Assembly (NCBI GenBank): GCA_003562535.1
Contig: PWUP01000245.1
Location: 1-32,963 of the forward strand
Length of the DNA: 32,963 nucleotides
Origin: Gammaproteobacteria bacterium
GTDB taxonomy: Bacteria; Pseudomonadota; Gammaproteobacteria; Competibacterales; Competibacteraceae
Direction of reading: 5' to 3'
Notes under the pieces: generated by a model
The model's database searches: none
Seen by the model: only the letters and a program-made list of their open reading frames with translations
Told to the model about the DNA's origin: nothing
Translations under genes and position numbers: made by a program
Shown: one piece after another, positions 23,454-31,630 of the stretch
Position numbering within the stretch: the first letter of the stretch is position 1
Layout of the letters: every line of letters starts with the position of its first letter

Positions 23454-24869
23454 TCAATCAATCCATGCAATACGCAAAAAATTAGTCGTCCCGGCAATAC
23501 CAAATGGCATACCAGCGGCAATGACTAAGGGCTGACCACGGCGGGCGAACCCATTGTCTAGGGCCACCTTGGACGCTTCTTTGACGACATGTGACACCTT
23601 AGAGATCTCTTTGCCAATGACGGAGTGTACCCCCCACACTAAGGTCAAAAAACGCGCCGTTTGCTGGTAGGGAGTAATGCTGATCAGAGGTGAAGCGGGC
23701 CGTTCACGCGCTGCCCGCAGAGTAGAATAGCCTGAGTGAGTGTAAGTCACCGTGACGGCTATTGGCAAAATTTGCGTCACATTACGCAAGGCCACACAAA
23801 TCGCATCGGCATTGGTGGCCTCTGGTACCGGGGCGGCGGCATCAATCACTTCACGATAGTAGGGATCATGCTCGACTTGCGCAATAATATTATCCATGAA
23901 CGTCACGGCGGCAATCGGGTATTTGCCTACGGCCGTTTCCGCAGACAACATCACCGCATCCGCCCCATCATAAACGGCTGTTGCCACATCGGATGCCTCA
24001 GCGCGGGTTGGGGTCGGTGAGCTGATCATGGATTCCAGCATCTGGGTAGCGACCACAACAGGCCGCCCCGCTTTACGGCACACCCGCAAAATGCGCTTTT
24101 GAATGCGTGGGATTTGCTCCGGAGGCAGTTCAACCCCCAGATCACCACGCGCCACCATGATGGCATCGGCTCGTTCAACAATCGCATCTAAATTACTAAT
24201 GGCCGATGGTTTTTCCAACTTGGCCATTAACTTAACCTGTGAACCCACTCGCTCACGCAGCTCATCAATGTCACTCGGCTGTTGCACAAATGACAGGGCA
24301 ATCCAATCCACTCCTTGTTGCAAGCCAAACTCCAGATCGACATGATCCTTAGCCGTTAACGGTGAGGTTTGAATCATCACCCCCGGCACATTGACGCCTT
24401 TAGAATCGGATAAATAGCCACCGACGACCACTTCGGTGTCGGCAAAATCCAACGCCGAGCGCACCACCTTGAGACGAATATTACCATCATTTAATAATAC
24501 ATCCGCGCCCACTTCTAGGGCATCAAGAATTTCGGGATGGGGCAACTGCACCCGGGAGCTATCACCCGGTTCAGGATTTAAATCCAGGCGAAAATGATCC
24601 CCTGCCGCCAAACCAACAGGCCCGGAAGCAAAGCGACCAATGCGGAACTTAGGGCCTTGCAGATCGAGCAAAATCCCAATCGGTCTCTGGATTTGCGCTT
24701 CTAATTCTCGGATAATGGCTATGCTTTTGCTGTGATCCGCATGGCTACCGTGGCTGAGATTCAGCCGAAACACATCAGCGCCCGCCTTGAACAGGGTATG
24801 CACAGTATCGGGATCAGCACTGGTCGGCCCCAGGGTGGCAATAATTTTGGCATTACGGTGACGACGCAT
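23454..24869 (-). CDS. pyk: pyruvate kinase
   Basis: 471 residues from the second of two tandem ATGs, because GAGGG is then 5 bases upstream; the first ATG (24870-24872) is possible. It makes pyruvate and ATP from phosphoenolpyruvate. It shows the N-terminal KIIATLGP, FRLNLSHG substrate residues, and LEKPSAISNLD with the active-site lysine region. MVARGDLGVE and TPTRAEASDVATAVYDGADA follow as the family signature. Length and the C-terminal domain fit the allosteric bacterial type I/II enzymes. It is divergent from glgC across a 111-base gap, placing lower glycolysis next to glycogen synthesis. No terminator is obvious downstream apart from a weak inverted repeat at 23415-23438. Confidence 0.96.
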   Translation of the reverse strand: MRRHRNAKIIATLGPTSADPDTVHTLFKAGADVFRLNLSHGSHADHSKSIAIIRELEAQIQRPIGILLDLQGPKFRIGRFASGPVGLAAGDHFRLDLNPEPGDSSRVQLPHPEILDALEVGADVLLNDGNIRLKVVRSALDFADTEVVVGGYLSDSKGVNVPGVMIQTSPLTAKDHVDLEFGLQQGVDWIALSFVQQPSDIDELRERVGSQVKLMAKLEKPSAISNLDAIVERADAIMVARGDLGVELPPEQIPRIQKRILRVCRKAGRPVVVATQMLESMISSPTPTRAEASDVATAVYDGADAVMLSAETAVGKYPIAAVTFMDNIIAQVEHDPYYREVIDAAAPVPEATNADAICVALRNVTQILPIAVTVTYTHSGYSTLRAARERPASPLISITPYQQTARFLTLVWGVHSVIGKEISKVSHVVKEASKVALDNGFARRGQPLVIAAGMPFGIAGTTNFLRIAWID

Positions 24870-24940
24870 CATAACCCTCTAGATTGATGGACGTTAGCGA
24901 ACTTTATCCAATCGCGAACCGCATAATACATGTGCGCTCA

Positions 24941-24949
24941 TGGTACAAT
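24941..24949 (+). promoter_or_regulatory. extended -10 promoter element for glgC
   Basis: TGGTACAAT at 24941-24949 matches the extended -10 form TGnTAnAAT with one mismatch. No good -35 lies 17 bases upstream, which extended -10 promoters tolerate. It would place the start near 24956 and a leader of about 25 bases. Confidence 0.45.
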
Positions 24950-24980
24950 AGCAATCGCAACCAACGAAGGAGAATACAGC

Positions 24981-26270
24981 GTGACTTCTATCGACTTCGA
25001 CCCCCGCTTTGTGAGTCGCCTCACCCGACGCACTTTGGCGTTGATTCTAGCGGGTGGGCGCGGCTCCCGGCTGTACGAACTCACCGATTGGCGCGCTAAG
25101 CCTGCGGTACAATTCGGCGGTAAGTTTCGTATCATTGACTTTCCACTGTCTAACTGCGTGAACTCAGGCATTCGCCGAATCGGTGTACTGACTCAGTATA
25201 AAGCGCATTCACTGATTCGTCACCTAGGACAAGGGTGGAGTCATTTTAATGGTGCGCTCAACGAATTTGTGGATATTTTGCCCGCCAGCCAACGCACCAG
25301 TGATGAATGGTATGCAGGCACGGCGGATGCGATTTACCAAAACCTAGATATCATCCGCACTCATAAACCGGATTTCGTACTGGTGCTCTCGGGTGACCAT
25401 ATTTATAAGATGGACTACGGCCCGATGCTGGCCTACCATGTCGCCAGCGGTGCAGACATGACGGTTTCCTGCATGGAGGTTCCCTTGGCCGAAGCCGCTG
25501 AGGCGTTTGGCGTGATGGCGGTCGATTCTAATAGCCGAGTCCAGGCTTTCCAAGAAAAACCCGCTAACCCAGCCCCACTACCCGACCACCCCGATCTGTG
25601 TTTGGCTTCTATGGGTAACTATGTGTTTAACACAGAGTTTTTGTATGAGCAGCTCATCCATGACCATAAGGACCCCCAGTCAGCACACGATTTTGGTAAA
25701 AACATCATCCCACGGATTATCGCCGAACACCGTGTCTATGCGTATCCATTCCGTGACCACAAGTCCAATGAACGCGCCTACTGGCGGGATGTAGGCACCT
25801 TGGACGCATTTTGGGAAGCCAATATGGAGCTGGTCTCGGTATCGCCCGAATTAAACCTATACGACAGTGACTGGCCAATTCTGACTCATCAGGCACAGTT
25901 ACCGCCCGCTAAATTTGTGTTCGACAATGATGACCGCCGTGGCATGGCGGTTGATTCCATGGTCTCTGGCGGTTGCCTGATTTCGGGTGCGCGTCTCAAA
26001 CGCTCGCTGCTGTTTTCCAATGTCACCGTCAGCTCCTATTCCACGGTCGAAGACACGGTAGTTTTACCCGATGTCTATATCGGTCGGCATTGCCGCATCA
26101 AACGCACCATTATCGATCGTGGCTGCCAAATTCACGAAGGCATGGTGATCGGCCATGATCCAGAACACGATCGTCAGCGGGGGTTTCGCATCACGCCCAA
26201 TGGCATTGTGCTGGTCACCCCTGCCATGCTGGGTCAGACCGATGGTGCCGCCGGAGCCGCTTACGGTTAA
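24981..26270 (+). CDS. glgC: glucose-1-phosphate adenylyltransferase (ADP-glucose pyrophosphorylase)
   Basis: 429 residues from GTG at 24981; E. coli GlgC has 431. The start is set by a strong AAGGAG ending 8 bases upstream. It makes ADP-glucose from glucose-1-phosphate and ATP, the regulated step of glycogen synthesis. The N-terminal Rossmann-like domain has LILAGGRGSRLYELTD with the nucleotide loop, AKPAVQFGGKFRIIDFPLSN, and VLSGDHIYKMDY near 150. AYWRDVGTLDAFWEANM follows, and a C-terminal left-handed beta-helix (VSGGCLISGARLKRS onward) completes it. It converges with the DUF3108 gene with 7 bases between stops. Confidence 0.96.
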   Translation: MTSIDFDPRFVSRLTRRTLALILAGGRGSRLYELTDWRAKPAVQFGGKFRIIDFPLSNCVNSGIRRIGVLTQYKAHSLIRHLGQGWSHFNGALNEFVDILPASQRTSDEWYAGTADAIYQNLDIIRTHKPDFVLVLSGDHIYKMDYGPMLAYHVASGADMTVSCMEVPLAEAAEAFGVMAVDSNSRVQAFQEKPANPAPLPDHPDLCLASMGNYVFNTEFLYEQLIHDHKDPQSAHDFGKNIIPRIIAEHRVYAYPFRDHKSNERAYWRDVGTLDAFWEANMELVSVSPELNLYDSDWPILTHQAQLPPAKFVFDNDDRRGMAVDSMVSGGCLISGARLKRSLLFSNVTVSSYSTVEDTVVLPDVYIGRHCRIKRTIIDRGCQIHEGMVIGHDPEHDRQRGFRITPNGIVLVTPAMLGQTDGAAGAAYG

Positions 26271-26277
26271 CCTCCCA

Positions 26278-26982
26278 TCAACCCCGCCGCAAGCTACGCA
26301 GTTCCATGCGTAGCTTCTCATCGCCATCCCGCTGTTGGATCACTTGCACGGGCAGGTAGTCGTGGTCGCGGGCAAACCAAAACGTGACCGCACGACTGCT
26401 GCCCGGTCGCTGCCGAAACACGCGAATGGTGTCCACCACCCCCAACGAGGTCTCTAAACGCTCAACACCCTGATACTCGACTCGGTAAGTCCTGATGCGA
26501 GTATCATCCAATAATTGGTAGTCTTCAAAACGGTGTTGATTTTTTAGATCCCACATGGCTTGCAGATAAGTGCTTAAAGGGTCAAGCACTCGGGGGGCTA
26601 GCGGTAAATCAACCCGTTCCCCGTTGTGCTCAGCGCGAATCCTACCTGCTGACCAATCAAAACGGTACTGCGTGTGTTCCTCTCGGCTCCCCCCACGCCG
26701 CTGAAAACGATAGTTCAGCGGCTCGACCTGCGCACCGATGCGCCCTTCAACCTGTTCAGTAATTTCATCGCGCAGAATCAGTCGCGCTAAACCGGTCGCG
26801 CGCAGTTGCGATTCCATCTGATAAAACCCCTCACCAGCACTGCGCAATATAATGGTGCCCTCCCCTGCCGGTACGCCCTTAGCGTACACACGGTATTGAG
26901 CTTCAAAAGGCGTAATCGGCAGTGCTTCTGCTACCGCCAGCGGTGTTAGTAAGCAACTCAGTAAGATCACAAGGCTGCGCAT
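26278..26982 (-). CDS. DUF3108 family exported protein
   Basis: 234 residues. A signal peptide (R2, hydrophobic 4-17, likely cut near AVAEA at 20) is followed by a beta-rich periplasmic domain of the DUF3108 type, starting FEAQYRVYAKGVPAGEGT and containing VEPLNYRFQRRGGSREE and a FWFARDHDYLPVQ end motif. Genes of this family often follow purN in gammaproteobacteria, as here, with a 16-base overlap. The function is unknown; the fold resembles lipid-binding or envelope beta-barrel-like proteins only by general character. Confidence 0.85.
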   Translation of the reverse strand: MRSLVILLSCLLTPLAVAEALPITPFEAQYRVYAKGVPAGEGTIILRSAGEGFYQMESQLRATGLARLILRDEITEQVEGRIGAQVEPLNYRFQRRGGSREEHTQYRFDWSAGRIRAEHNGERVDLPLAPRVLDPLSTYLQAMWDLKNQHRFEDYQLLDDTRIRTYRVEYQGVERLETSLGVVDTIRVFRQRPGSSRAVTFWFARDHDYLPVQVIQQRDGDEKLRMELRSLRRG

Positions 26983-27629
26983 GACGATTCCCCAAAATCA
27001 AGCTCAACAGGCTGAGACAATGGGTGATCATCTAAGTACACCTGCTGATTATGCAAACGGACTCGACCGGCGGCAAACCAACCGATCACCATGGGATAAA
27101 GTTGATGTTCTTGAGTCAGCACCCGAGCGGCCAAACGCTCGGGATCATCATCGGGATGGACATTAACAGCAACCCGCGCAATCACCGGCCCTCCATCCAG
27201 CTTGGGGGTTACAAAATGCACACTGGCACCATGCTGTAAGTCTCCTGCGGCAAGGACGCGGGCATGGGTGTTTAAACCGCGATAGGCAGGCAATAATGAG
27301 GGATGAATGTTCAGCAAACGCCCGTGGTACTGATTGACAAACTCAGCGCCAAGAATCCGCATAAATCCAGCCAGAAAGACCAAGTCAGGGGCAAAAGGTT
27401 GAATCGCTTGATGCAGCGCGGCATCAAACTGGGCACGATCTGGGTAATCACGGTGGTCAACCACTCGGGTCACAATACCTGCTTGGCGAGCGCGTTCTAA
27501 GCCTAGGGCATTCGAATTATTGCTGATCACCGCGACGACTTCAGCCGCCAGCGACTGGGCACTTAGCGCGTCAATCACCGCTTGCAGATTACTGCCACGA
27601 CCGGAGATCAACGCAACCAGGCGAATCAT
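26967..27629 (-). CDS. purN: phosphoribosylglycinamide formyltransferase (GART)
   Basis: 220 residues from the ATG at 27627-27629, which overlaps the purM stop by 4 bases (ATGA). It transfers a formyl group from 10-formyltetrahydrofolate to GAR, step 3 of purine synthesis. It has the N-terminal VALISGRGSNLQA, FMRILGAEFV, and active-site NIHPSLLPAYRGL with catalytic N and H, then VHFVTPKLDGGPVI with the aspartate. Length is a little above the usual 212. Confidence 0.95.
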   Translation of the reverse strand: MIRLVALISGRGSNLQAVIDALSAQSLAAEVVAVISNNSNALGLERARQAGIVTRVVDHRDYPDRAQFDAALHQAIQPFAPDLVFLAGFMRILGAEFVNQYHGRLLNIHPSLLPAYRGLNTHARVLAAGDLQHGASVHFVTPKLDGGPVIARVAVNVHPDDDPERLAARVLTQEHQLYPMVIGWFAAGRVRLHNQQVYLDDHPLSQPVELDFGESSCAAL

Positions 27630-28681
27630 GAGCGCCACACCACCTGTGGTGGTGTCTGTGCCCCAGCAGACGGTTCAACTTGGCCGATTAACCACGCCGT
27701 TTCACCGCTAGCCCGCAGTATGGACAATGCGCTGTTAACGGCTGCAGCCGGTACACACACCACCATACCAATGCCGCAGTTAAACGTCCGCCACATTTCG
27801 GCGTCGGCGATAGCACCCTGCTGCTGAATCCAATCGAATAGTAAGGGCCGCGGCCACGCCTTAGCGTCAATGACCGCTTGCGTAGCTGGCGGCAAAACCC
27901 GAGGCAGATTTTCGGTTAAGCCCCCGCCGGTAATATGCGCTAAGGCATGAATCTCCACTGCTTGACGCAATTGCAACACCGACTGCGCATAAATGCGTGT
28001 GGGCGCTAACAACGCCTCGCCCAGCGTACCCTCAGCCCAGGGCATGGTTAAACTCACCCCACTGCGCTCTACGATTTTACGAATCAGTGAATAACCATTG
28101 GAATGCGGCCCGGAAGCGGCCAATCCGATTAAACCATCACCAGGCTGGACACGATCAGCGCTCAGCACAGCGTCTTTTTCAACCACACCGACACAAAATC
28201 CAGCCAGATCATACTCTTCACCGTTGTAAACCCCTGGCATTTCCGCAGTTTCCCCACCGATCAACGCACAACCGGCAAGTTCACAACCGTGGGCAATACC
28301 GGCAATAATATCCGCCGCTTGGTCAGTATTCAGTTGACCGGTCGCGTAATAATCGAGAAAGAACAAGGGTTCAGCACCGGTGACAATCACATCGTTAACA
28401 CACATGGCCACCAAATCGATGCCAATAGTATCGTGGCGCTGGAGCCGTTGTGCCAATTTGAGCTTAGTCCCAACGCCATCGGTTCCGGCCACCAACACCG
28501 GCTGGCGATAACGCCCCACTGGCAATTCAAACAGGCCGCCAAAGCCCCCCAACCCCCCAAGCACTTCAGGGCGCAGAGTACGCTGCACTGCGGGTTTAAT
28601 GCGTTCAACCAAAGCATTACCGGCGTCAATATCAACGCCAGCCTCACGATAACTGAGGGGAGGATCAGGCTTCACAGACAT
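27626..28681 (-). CDS. purM: phosphoribosylformylglycinamidine cyclo-ligase (AIR synthetase)
   Basis: 351 residues from the ATG at 28679-28681. A GTG at 28718-28720 would add 13 residues, but homologs begin near SYREAGVDIDAGNALV, and neither start has a clear ribosome site. It closes the imidazole ring of AIR using ATP. It has RPEVLGGLGGFGGLFEL, SGTDGVGTKLKLA-type metal site (here AGTDGVGTKLKLA), ETAEMPGVY, and HITGGGLTENLPRVLP. It is coupled to purN by a 4-base overlap; the preceding gene encodes a stand-alone effector domain. Confidence 0.95.
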   Translation of the reverse strand: MSVKPDPPLSYREAGVDIDAGNALVERIKPAVQRTLRPEVLGGLGGFGGLFELPVGRYRQPVLVAGTDGVGTKLKLAQRLQRHDTIGIDLVAMCVNDVIVTGAEPLFFLDYYATGQLNTDQAADIIAGIAHGCELAGCALIGGETAEMPGVYNGEEYDLAGFCVGVVEKDAVLSADRVQPGDGLIGLAASGPHSNGYSLIRKIVERSGVSLTMPWAEGTLGEALLAPTRIYAQSVLQLRQAVEIHALAHITGGGLTENLPRVLPPATQAVIDAKAWPRPLLFDWIQQQGAIADAEMWRTFNCGIGMVVCVPAAAVNSALSILRASGETAWLIGQVEPSAGAQTPPQVVWRS

Positions 28682-28729
28682 GGGCAGGGCGTCGGATTGA
28701 CCGTCAGTGACGGGTTGCACAACGAGGCG

Positions 28730-29005
28730 TCAGTTGCCAATCGAGAACATGGATTCAAGATCGTGGCGGGAGAAACTTTGAAAAGCCAACAGGGTTTCGG
28801 TCTGTTCAATCGTCTCTAAAGCGGCCAACTGGCGGGTGACCGCATCGGCCATGCGGTCATTGTCCGCTACACGCAAAATCGCAACTAAATCAAAGCGACC
28901 GCCGACTGAGTACACCTCGGCCACACCTGGCAACTCGGCTAACTGAGCCGCAGTCGTTTGCACCTGACCGCGACGAATAGTCATCAAGACAATAGCTGTA
29001 ACCAT
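28730..29005 (-). CDS. stand-alone Lrp/AsnC effector-binding domain (RAM) protein
   Basis: 91 residues from the ATG at 29003-29005, one base after the upstream stop; a longer in-frame start is out of place inside that gene. The whole protein is one alpha-beta sandwich of the AsnC_trans_reg type: MVTAIVLM strand, a helix, VAEVYSVGGRFDLVAILRV with the conserved GxxD turn, then a final QTETLLAFQSF strand. There is no helix-turn-helix. Such proteins form oligomers that bind small molecules such as amino acids. The ligand and role here are unknown. Confidence 0.8.
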   Translation of the reverse strand: MVTAIVLMTIRRGQVQTTAAQLAELPGVAEVYSVGGRFDLVAILRVADNDRMADAVTRQLAALETIEQTETLLAFQSFSRHDLESMFSIGN

Positions 29006-29006
29006 C

Positions 29007-29198
29007 TTAACGCACCATGGCAATAAGCAAAATGACAAATAACACCACTAACCCTATGGGCAATAAGAAACCGGGCCAGTCCTTAGGCGCTTTGCTACTG
29101 GCTTCCAAGGTTGCTTTAAAGCCACCGCGGAACAGGAAAAAAATCATAACCGCAATGACACCCACTAAAATAATATTCAGCCAGCCCGGTGTATCCAT
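29007..29198 (-). CDS. small two-helix membrane protein, unknown function
   Basis: 63 residues from the ATG at 29196-29198, which has a perfect GGAGG 7 bases upstream; the in-frame TTG before it is not needed. It has a hydrophobic helix (about 8-24), a basic loop with FRGGFKATLEASSKAPKDWP, and a second helix (about 44-61) ending VR. It sits between fabB (2-base gap) and the RAM-domain gene (1-base gap), so it is clearly translated as part of the run. I do not recognise a named family. Confidence 0.7.
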   Translation of the reverse strand: MDTPGWLNIILVGVIAVMIFFLFRGGFKATLEASSKAPKDWPGFLLPIGLVVLFVILLIAMVR

Positions 29199-29200
29199 GC

Positions 29201-30418
29201 TCAATCCTCCCAGCGTCGGAACACTAAGGTCGAGTTGGTGCCGCCAAAACCAAAACTGTTGGACATGACGGTGGTTAAATCCACATCGTCACGGCGTTCA
29301 AGCACGATAGGTATATGTTCTGCTTCGGGATCCAAGCGATCAATATTAGCCGATGCTGAGATAAAGCCGTCTTGTTGCATCAGCATGCAGTAAATCGCCT
29401 CATGGACACCAGCCGCTCCGAGTGAATGGCCACTGAGCGATTTGGTCGCACTGATTGGTGGAATGTGATCACCAAACACTTCACGCACGGCGATCAGTTC
29501 TTGCACATCACCGACTGGGGTACTGGTGCCGTGGGTGTTGAGATAATCAATCGGCGCATCCACTGTGCTCATCGCCTGTTGCATACAGCGCACAGCGCCT
29601 TCACCCGAGGGCTGCACCATATCGTGGCCATCGGAGGTCGCACCATAGCCGACCAACTCGGCGTAGATTCGCGCCCCACGGCGGCGGGCATGCTCCAGCT
29701 CTTCAAGCACTAACATGCCCCCACCCCCAGCGATGACAAAACCATCGCGATCAGCGTCATAAGGCCGTGACGCGGCTTCTGGGCGATCATTGTATTTACT
29801 GGATAACGCGCCCATAGCATCAAACAGCATGGTGGTGCTCCAGTGCAGTTCCTCACCGCCCCCGACAAACACCCGGTCTTGCTTATCCCATTGAATCAAT
29901 TCAGCACCGTGGCCAATACAATGCGCACTGGTGGCACAGGCTGAGCTCAATGAATAATTCACCCCTTTAATCCGAAACGGCGTGGCCAAACAGGCTGATG
30001 TGGTGCTAGCCATGGTACGCGGCACCATATAAGGGCCTACCCGACGAATGCCTTTGGTTCGCAGAATATCGGCGGCGGCGACAATATTTTCAGGACTGGC
30101 GCCACCACTGCCCGTGACTAAGCCGACTCGGGGATCGGCAATGTGCTCAGGCTTTAAGCCCGCATCGTCCACGGCCTGTTGCATCGCAATATAGGTATAA
30201 GCGGCCGCTTGCCCCATAAATCGTAATACTTTGCGATCAATATGGGCTGACAGATCAATGTCAATCGCGCCATGCACCTGTGAACGCATGCCAAGATCTT
30301 TATATTCTTGGCAGAAACTGAAACCACTGCGCCCCTGATACAAAGCGTCGCGCACTTGGTTTTTATGCTGACCCAGACTAGAAACGATGCCTAGTCCCGT
30401 AATTACTACACGTCGCAT
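29201..30418 (-). CDS. fabB: 3-oxoacyl-ACP synthase I (beta-ketoacyl-ACP synthase FabB)
   Basis: 405 residues from the ATG at 30416-30418 (E. coli FabB 406); the GAG of the preceding stop region gives a modest ribosome site. It condenses malonyl-ACP with acyl-ACP and is essential for extending unsaturated chains. The catalytic triad is C161 in SSACATSAHC, H296 in NTHGTSTP and H331 in GHSLGAAG, with K326. Gatekeeper FGFGGTNS near the end is complete. The FabB rather than FabF assignment rests on the fabA neighbour and the N-terminal RRVVITGLGIVSSLG. Confidence 0.96.
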   Translation of the reverse strand: MRRVVITGLGIVSSLGQHKNQVRDALYQGRSGFSFCQEYKDLGMRSQVHGAIDIDLSAHIDRKVLRFMGQAAAYTYIAMQQAVDDAGLKPEHIADPRVGLVTGSGGASPENIVAAADILRTKGIRRVGPYMVPRTMASTTSACLATPFRIKGVNYSLSSACATSAHCIGHGAELIQWDKQDRVFVGGGEELHWSTTMLFDAMGALSSKYNDRPEAASRPYDADRDGFVIAGGGGMLVLEELEHARRRGARIYAELVGYGATSDGHDMVQPSGEGAVRCMQQAMSTVDAPIDYLNTHGTSTPVGDVQELIAVREVFGDHIPPISATKSLSGHSLGAAGVHEAIYCMLMQQDGFISASANIDRLDPEAEHIPIVLERRDDVDLTTVMSNSFGFGGTNSTLVFRRWED

Positions 30419-30426
30419 AGGAATTC

Positions 30427-30969
30427 TCAAAAGCTGTCTGTACTGGTAAACAAGCCGACCCGTAAATCTTTACCCAGGTAGATTTCCCGACCGTCGACCG
30501 CCATACTGGCATTGGCAATACCCATAACCAGTTTTCGCATAATCACCCGTTTCATCTCGATGCGATAGGTCACTTTATGGTGTTTCGGCAATACCTGTCC
30601 GCTAAACTTCACCTCACCACAACCTAACGCCCGACCACGTCCTAAACCACCCCGCCAAGCGAGATAAAAACCCACTAATTGCCACATCGCATCTAAACCA
30701 AGACAACCGGGCATGACTGGATCACGTTCAAAATGGCAGTCAAAAAACCATAGCTCCGGTTTTACATCCAACTCAGCTTCCATTAAACCTTTGCCAAAGG
30801 AGCCACCATCGGCGCTGATGTGCGTGATGCGATCGAACATCAGCATCGGTGGCAAAGGCAACTGGGCATTGCCCGGTCCGAACAGATCACCTCGGCCACA
30901 GGCCAGCAACTCATCGTACTGGTAATGATCTTTACTATTCAAGAGTTCATCGTCTCCATCAGGTTGCAT
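30427..30969 (-). CDS. fabA: 3-hydroxydecanoyl-ACP dehydratase/isomerase FabA
   Basis: 180 residues, about 8 longer than E. coli at the N-terminus. It dehydrates 3-hydroxydecanoyl-ACP and isomerises trans-2 to cis-3-decenoyl-ACP, the branch point for unsaturated fatty acids. The active-site histidine is H79 in FFDCHFERDPVMPG and the aspartate D93 in CLGLDAMWQLVGFYL. Its start overlaps the yhhQ stop by one base (TAATG) and fabB follows after 8 bases. Confidence 0.96.
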   Translation of the reverse strand: MQPDGDDELLNSKDHYQYDELLACGRGDLFGPGNAQLPLPPMLMFDRITHISADGGSFGKGLMEAELDVKPELWFFDCHFERDPVMPGCLGLDAMWQLVGFYLAWRGGLGRGRALGCGEVKFSGQVLPKHHKVTYRIEMKRVIMRKLVMGIANASMAVDGREIYLGKDLRVGLFTSTDSF

Positions 30970-31535
30970 TAGTTTGCCGTATCGGGCTTAGGGGTTGGCA
31001 CCAATACGGGCACTAACAGGCGGAAAGGTAACAACAACAAGCCAGCGATTAATAATTTGCAACCTAAGTCGCCAAGCGCCCAAGTCATCCAAGGCAATCC
31101 AGTACCGGCAAAAGCCAAACTGAAAAACAAGGCGGTATCTAATGTTGAAGCGGCGCTTGAGGAGATCAATGGCGCTTTCCACCAACGCTGCTGACGCAGA
31201 CGATTAAATACCATAATATCAAGCAATTGTGCGCTTAAAAAGGCGACACCCGAAGCTAAAGCAATGCGTGGCGTCGCTAACCATAGCGATAATACCACTG
31301 CTAAGGCAAAGCCCCAAATCACCACCCGCCGTGCCTGCGCACTTCCCAAACAACGGTTGGTCAAGTCCGTGACCAGAAACGCGATCGGATAGGTCAGCGC
31401 CCCATAGGTTAACCAATCATTAATAGGAAACTGAACCAAATAGTTTGATGCCGTGACGACCAGCATCATGGCAGCAATGCCCATTCCGACAGCGGGAATC
31501 TTGGTTTTCGTTAATGTAAGCGGTTTGCGCAGCAT
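30969..31535 (-). CDS. yhhQ: queuosine precursor transporter, YhhQ/DUF165 family
   Basis: 188 residues from the ATG at 31533-31535. A GTG at 31560-31562 would add 9 residues, but it lies almost at the predicted transcription start, and the ATG places the conserved SNYLVQFP at the same distance from the N-terminus as in E. coli YhhQ. About six transmembrane helices import queuosine precursors (preQ0/preQ1). Family motifs: TYPIAFLVTDLTNRCLG, LLDIMVFNRLRQ and STLDTALFF. No preQ1 riboswitch is evident upstream. Confidence 0.88.
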   Translation of the reverse strand: MLRKPLTLTKTKIPAVGMGIAAMMLVVTASNYLVQFPINDWLTYGALTYPIAFLVTDLTNRCLGSAQARRVVIWGFALAVVLSLWLATPRIALASGVAFLSAQLLDIMVFNRLRQQRWWKAPLISSSAASTLDTALFFSLAFAGTGLPWMTWALGDLGCKLLIAGLLLLPFRLLVPVLVPTPKPDTAN

Positions 31536-31572
31536 GACGTTCGATATCGGCACAGTAGTCACAGAACGTCAC

Positions 31573-31578
31573 AGTATA
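31573..31578 (-). promoter_or_regulatory. candidate -10 element for the yhhQ-fabA-fabB run
   Basis: Minus-strand TATACT (5 of 6 with consensus). No recognisable -35 lies 17 bases upstream. Three CTGTG repeats (plus-strand CACAG at 31551, 31560 and 31570) follow at 9 to 10-base intervals and may be an operator. Confidence 0.35.
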
Positions 31579-31590
31579 GCCGAAATCGGC

Positions 31591-31622
31591 AGCGCGGAAA
31601 AACGGTTAACTTAATCCGCGCT
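31591..31622 (-). terminator. inverted repeat after the L,D-transpeptidase gene
   Basis: AGCGCGGA (31591-31598) and TCCGCGCT (31615-31622): a perfect 8-bp stem with a 16-base loop, 8 bases beyond the transpeptidase stop. There is no T-run after the stem, so it is at best a weak terminator or mRNA-protecting hairpin. Confidence 0.35.
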
Positions 31623-31630
31623 GAGTCCCT

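Noticed and set aside
28289..28819. A 176-codon plus-strand frame opposite purM and the RAM gene
   Set aside because: It crosses two real genes on the other strand and has no recognisable domain.
31536..31630. preQ1 riboswitch upstream of the queuosine precursor transporter
   Set aside because: The leader lacks the C-rich loop and A-rich tail of preQ1-I aptamers; the inverted repeat there lies closer to the transpeptidase stop.
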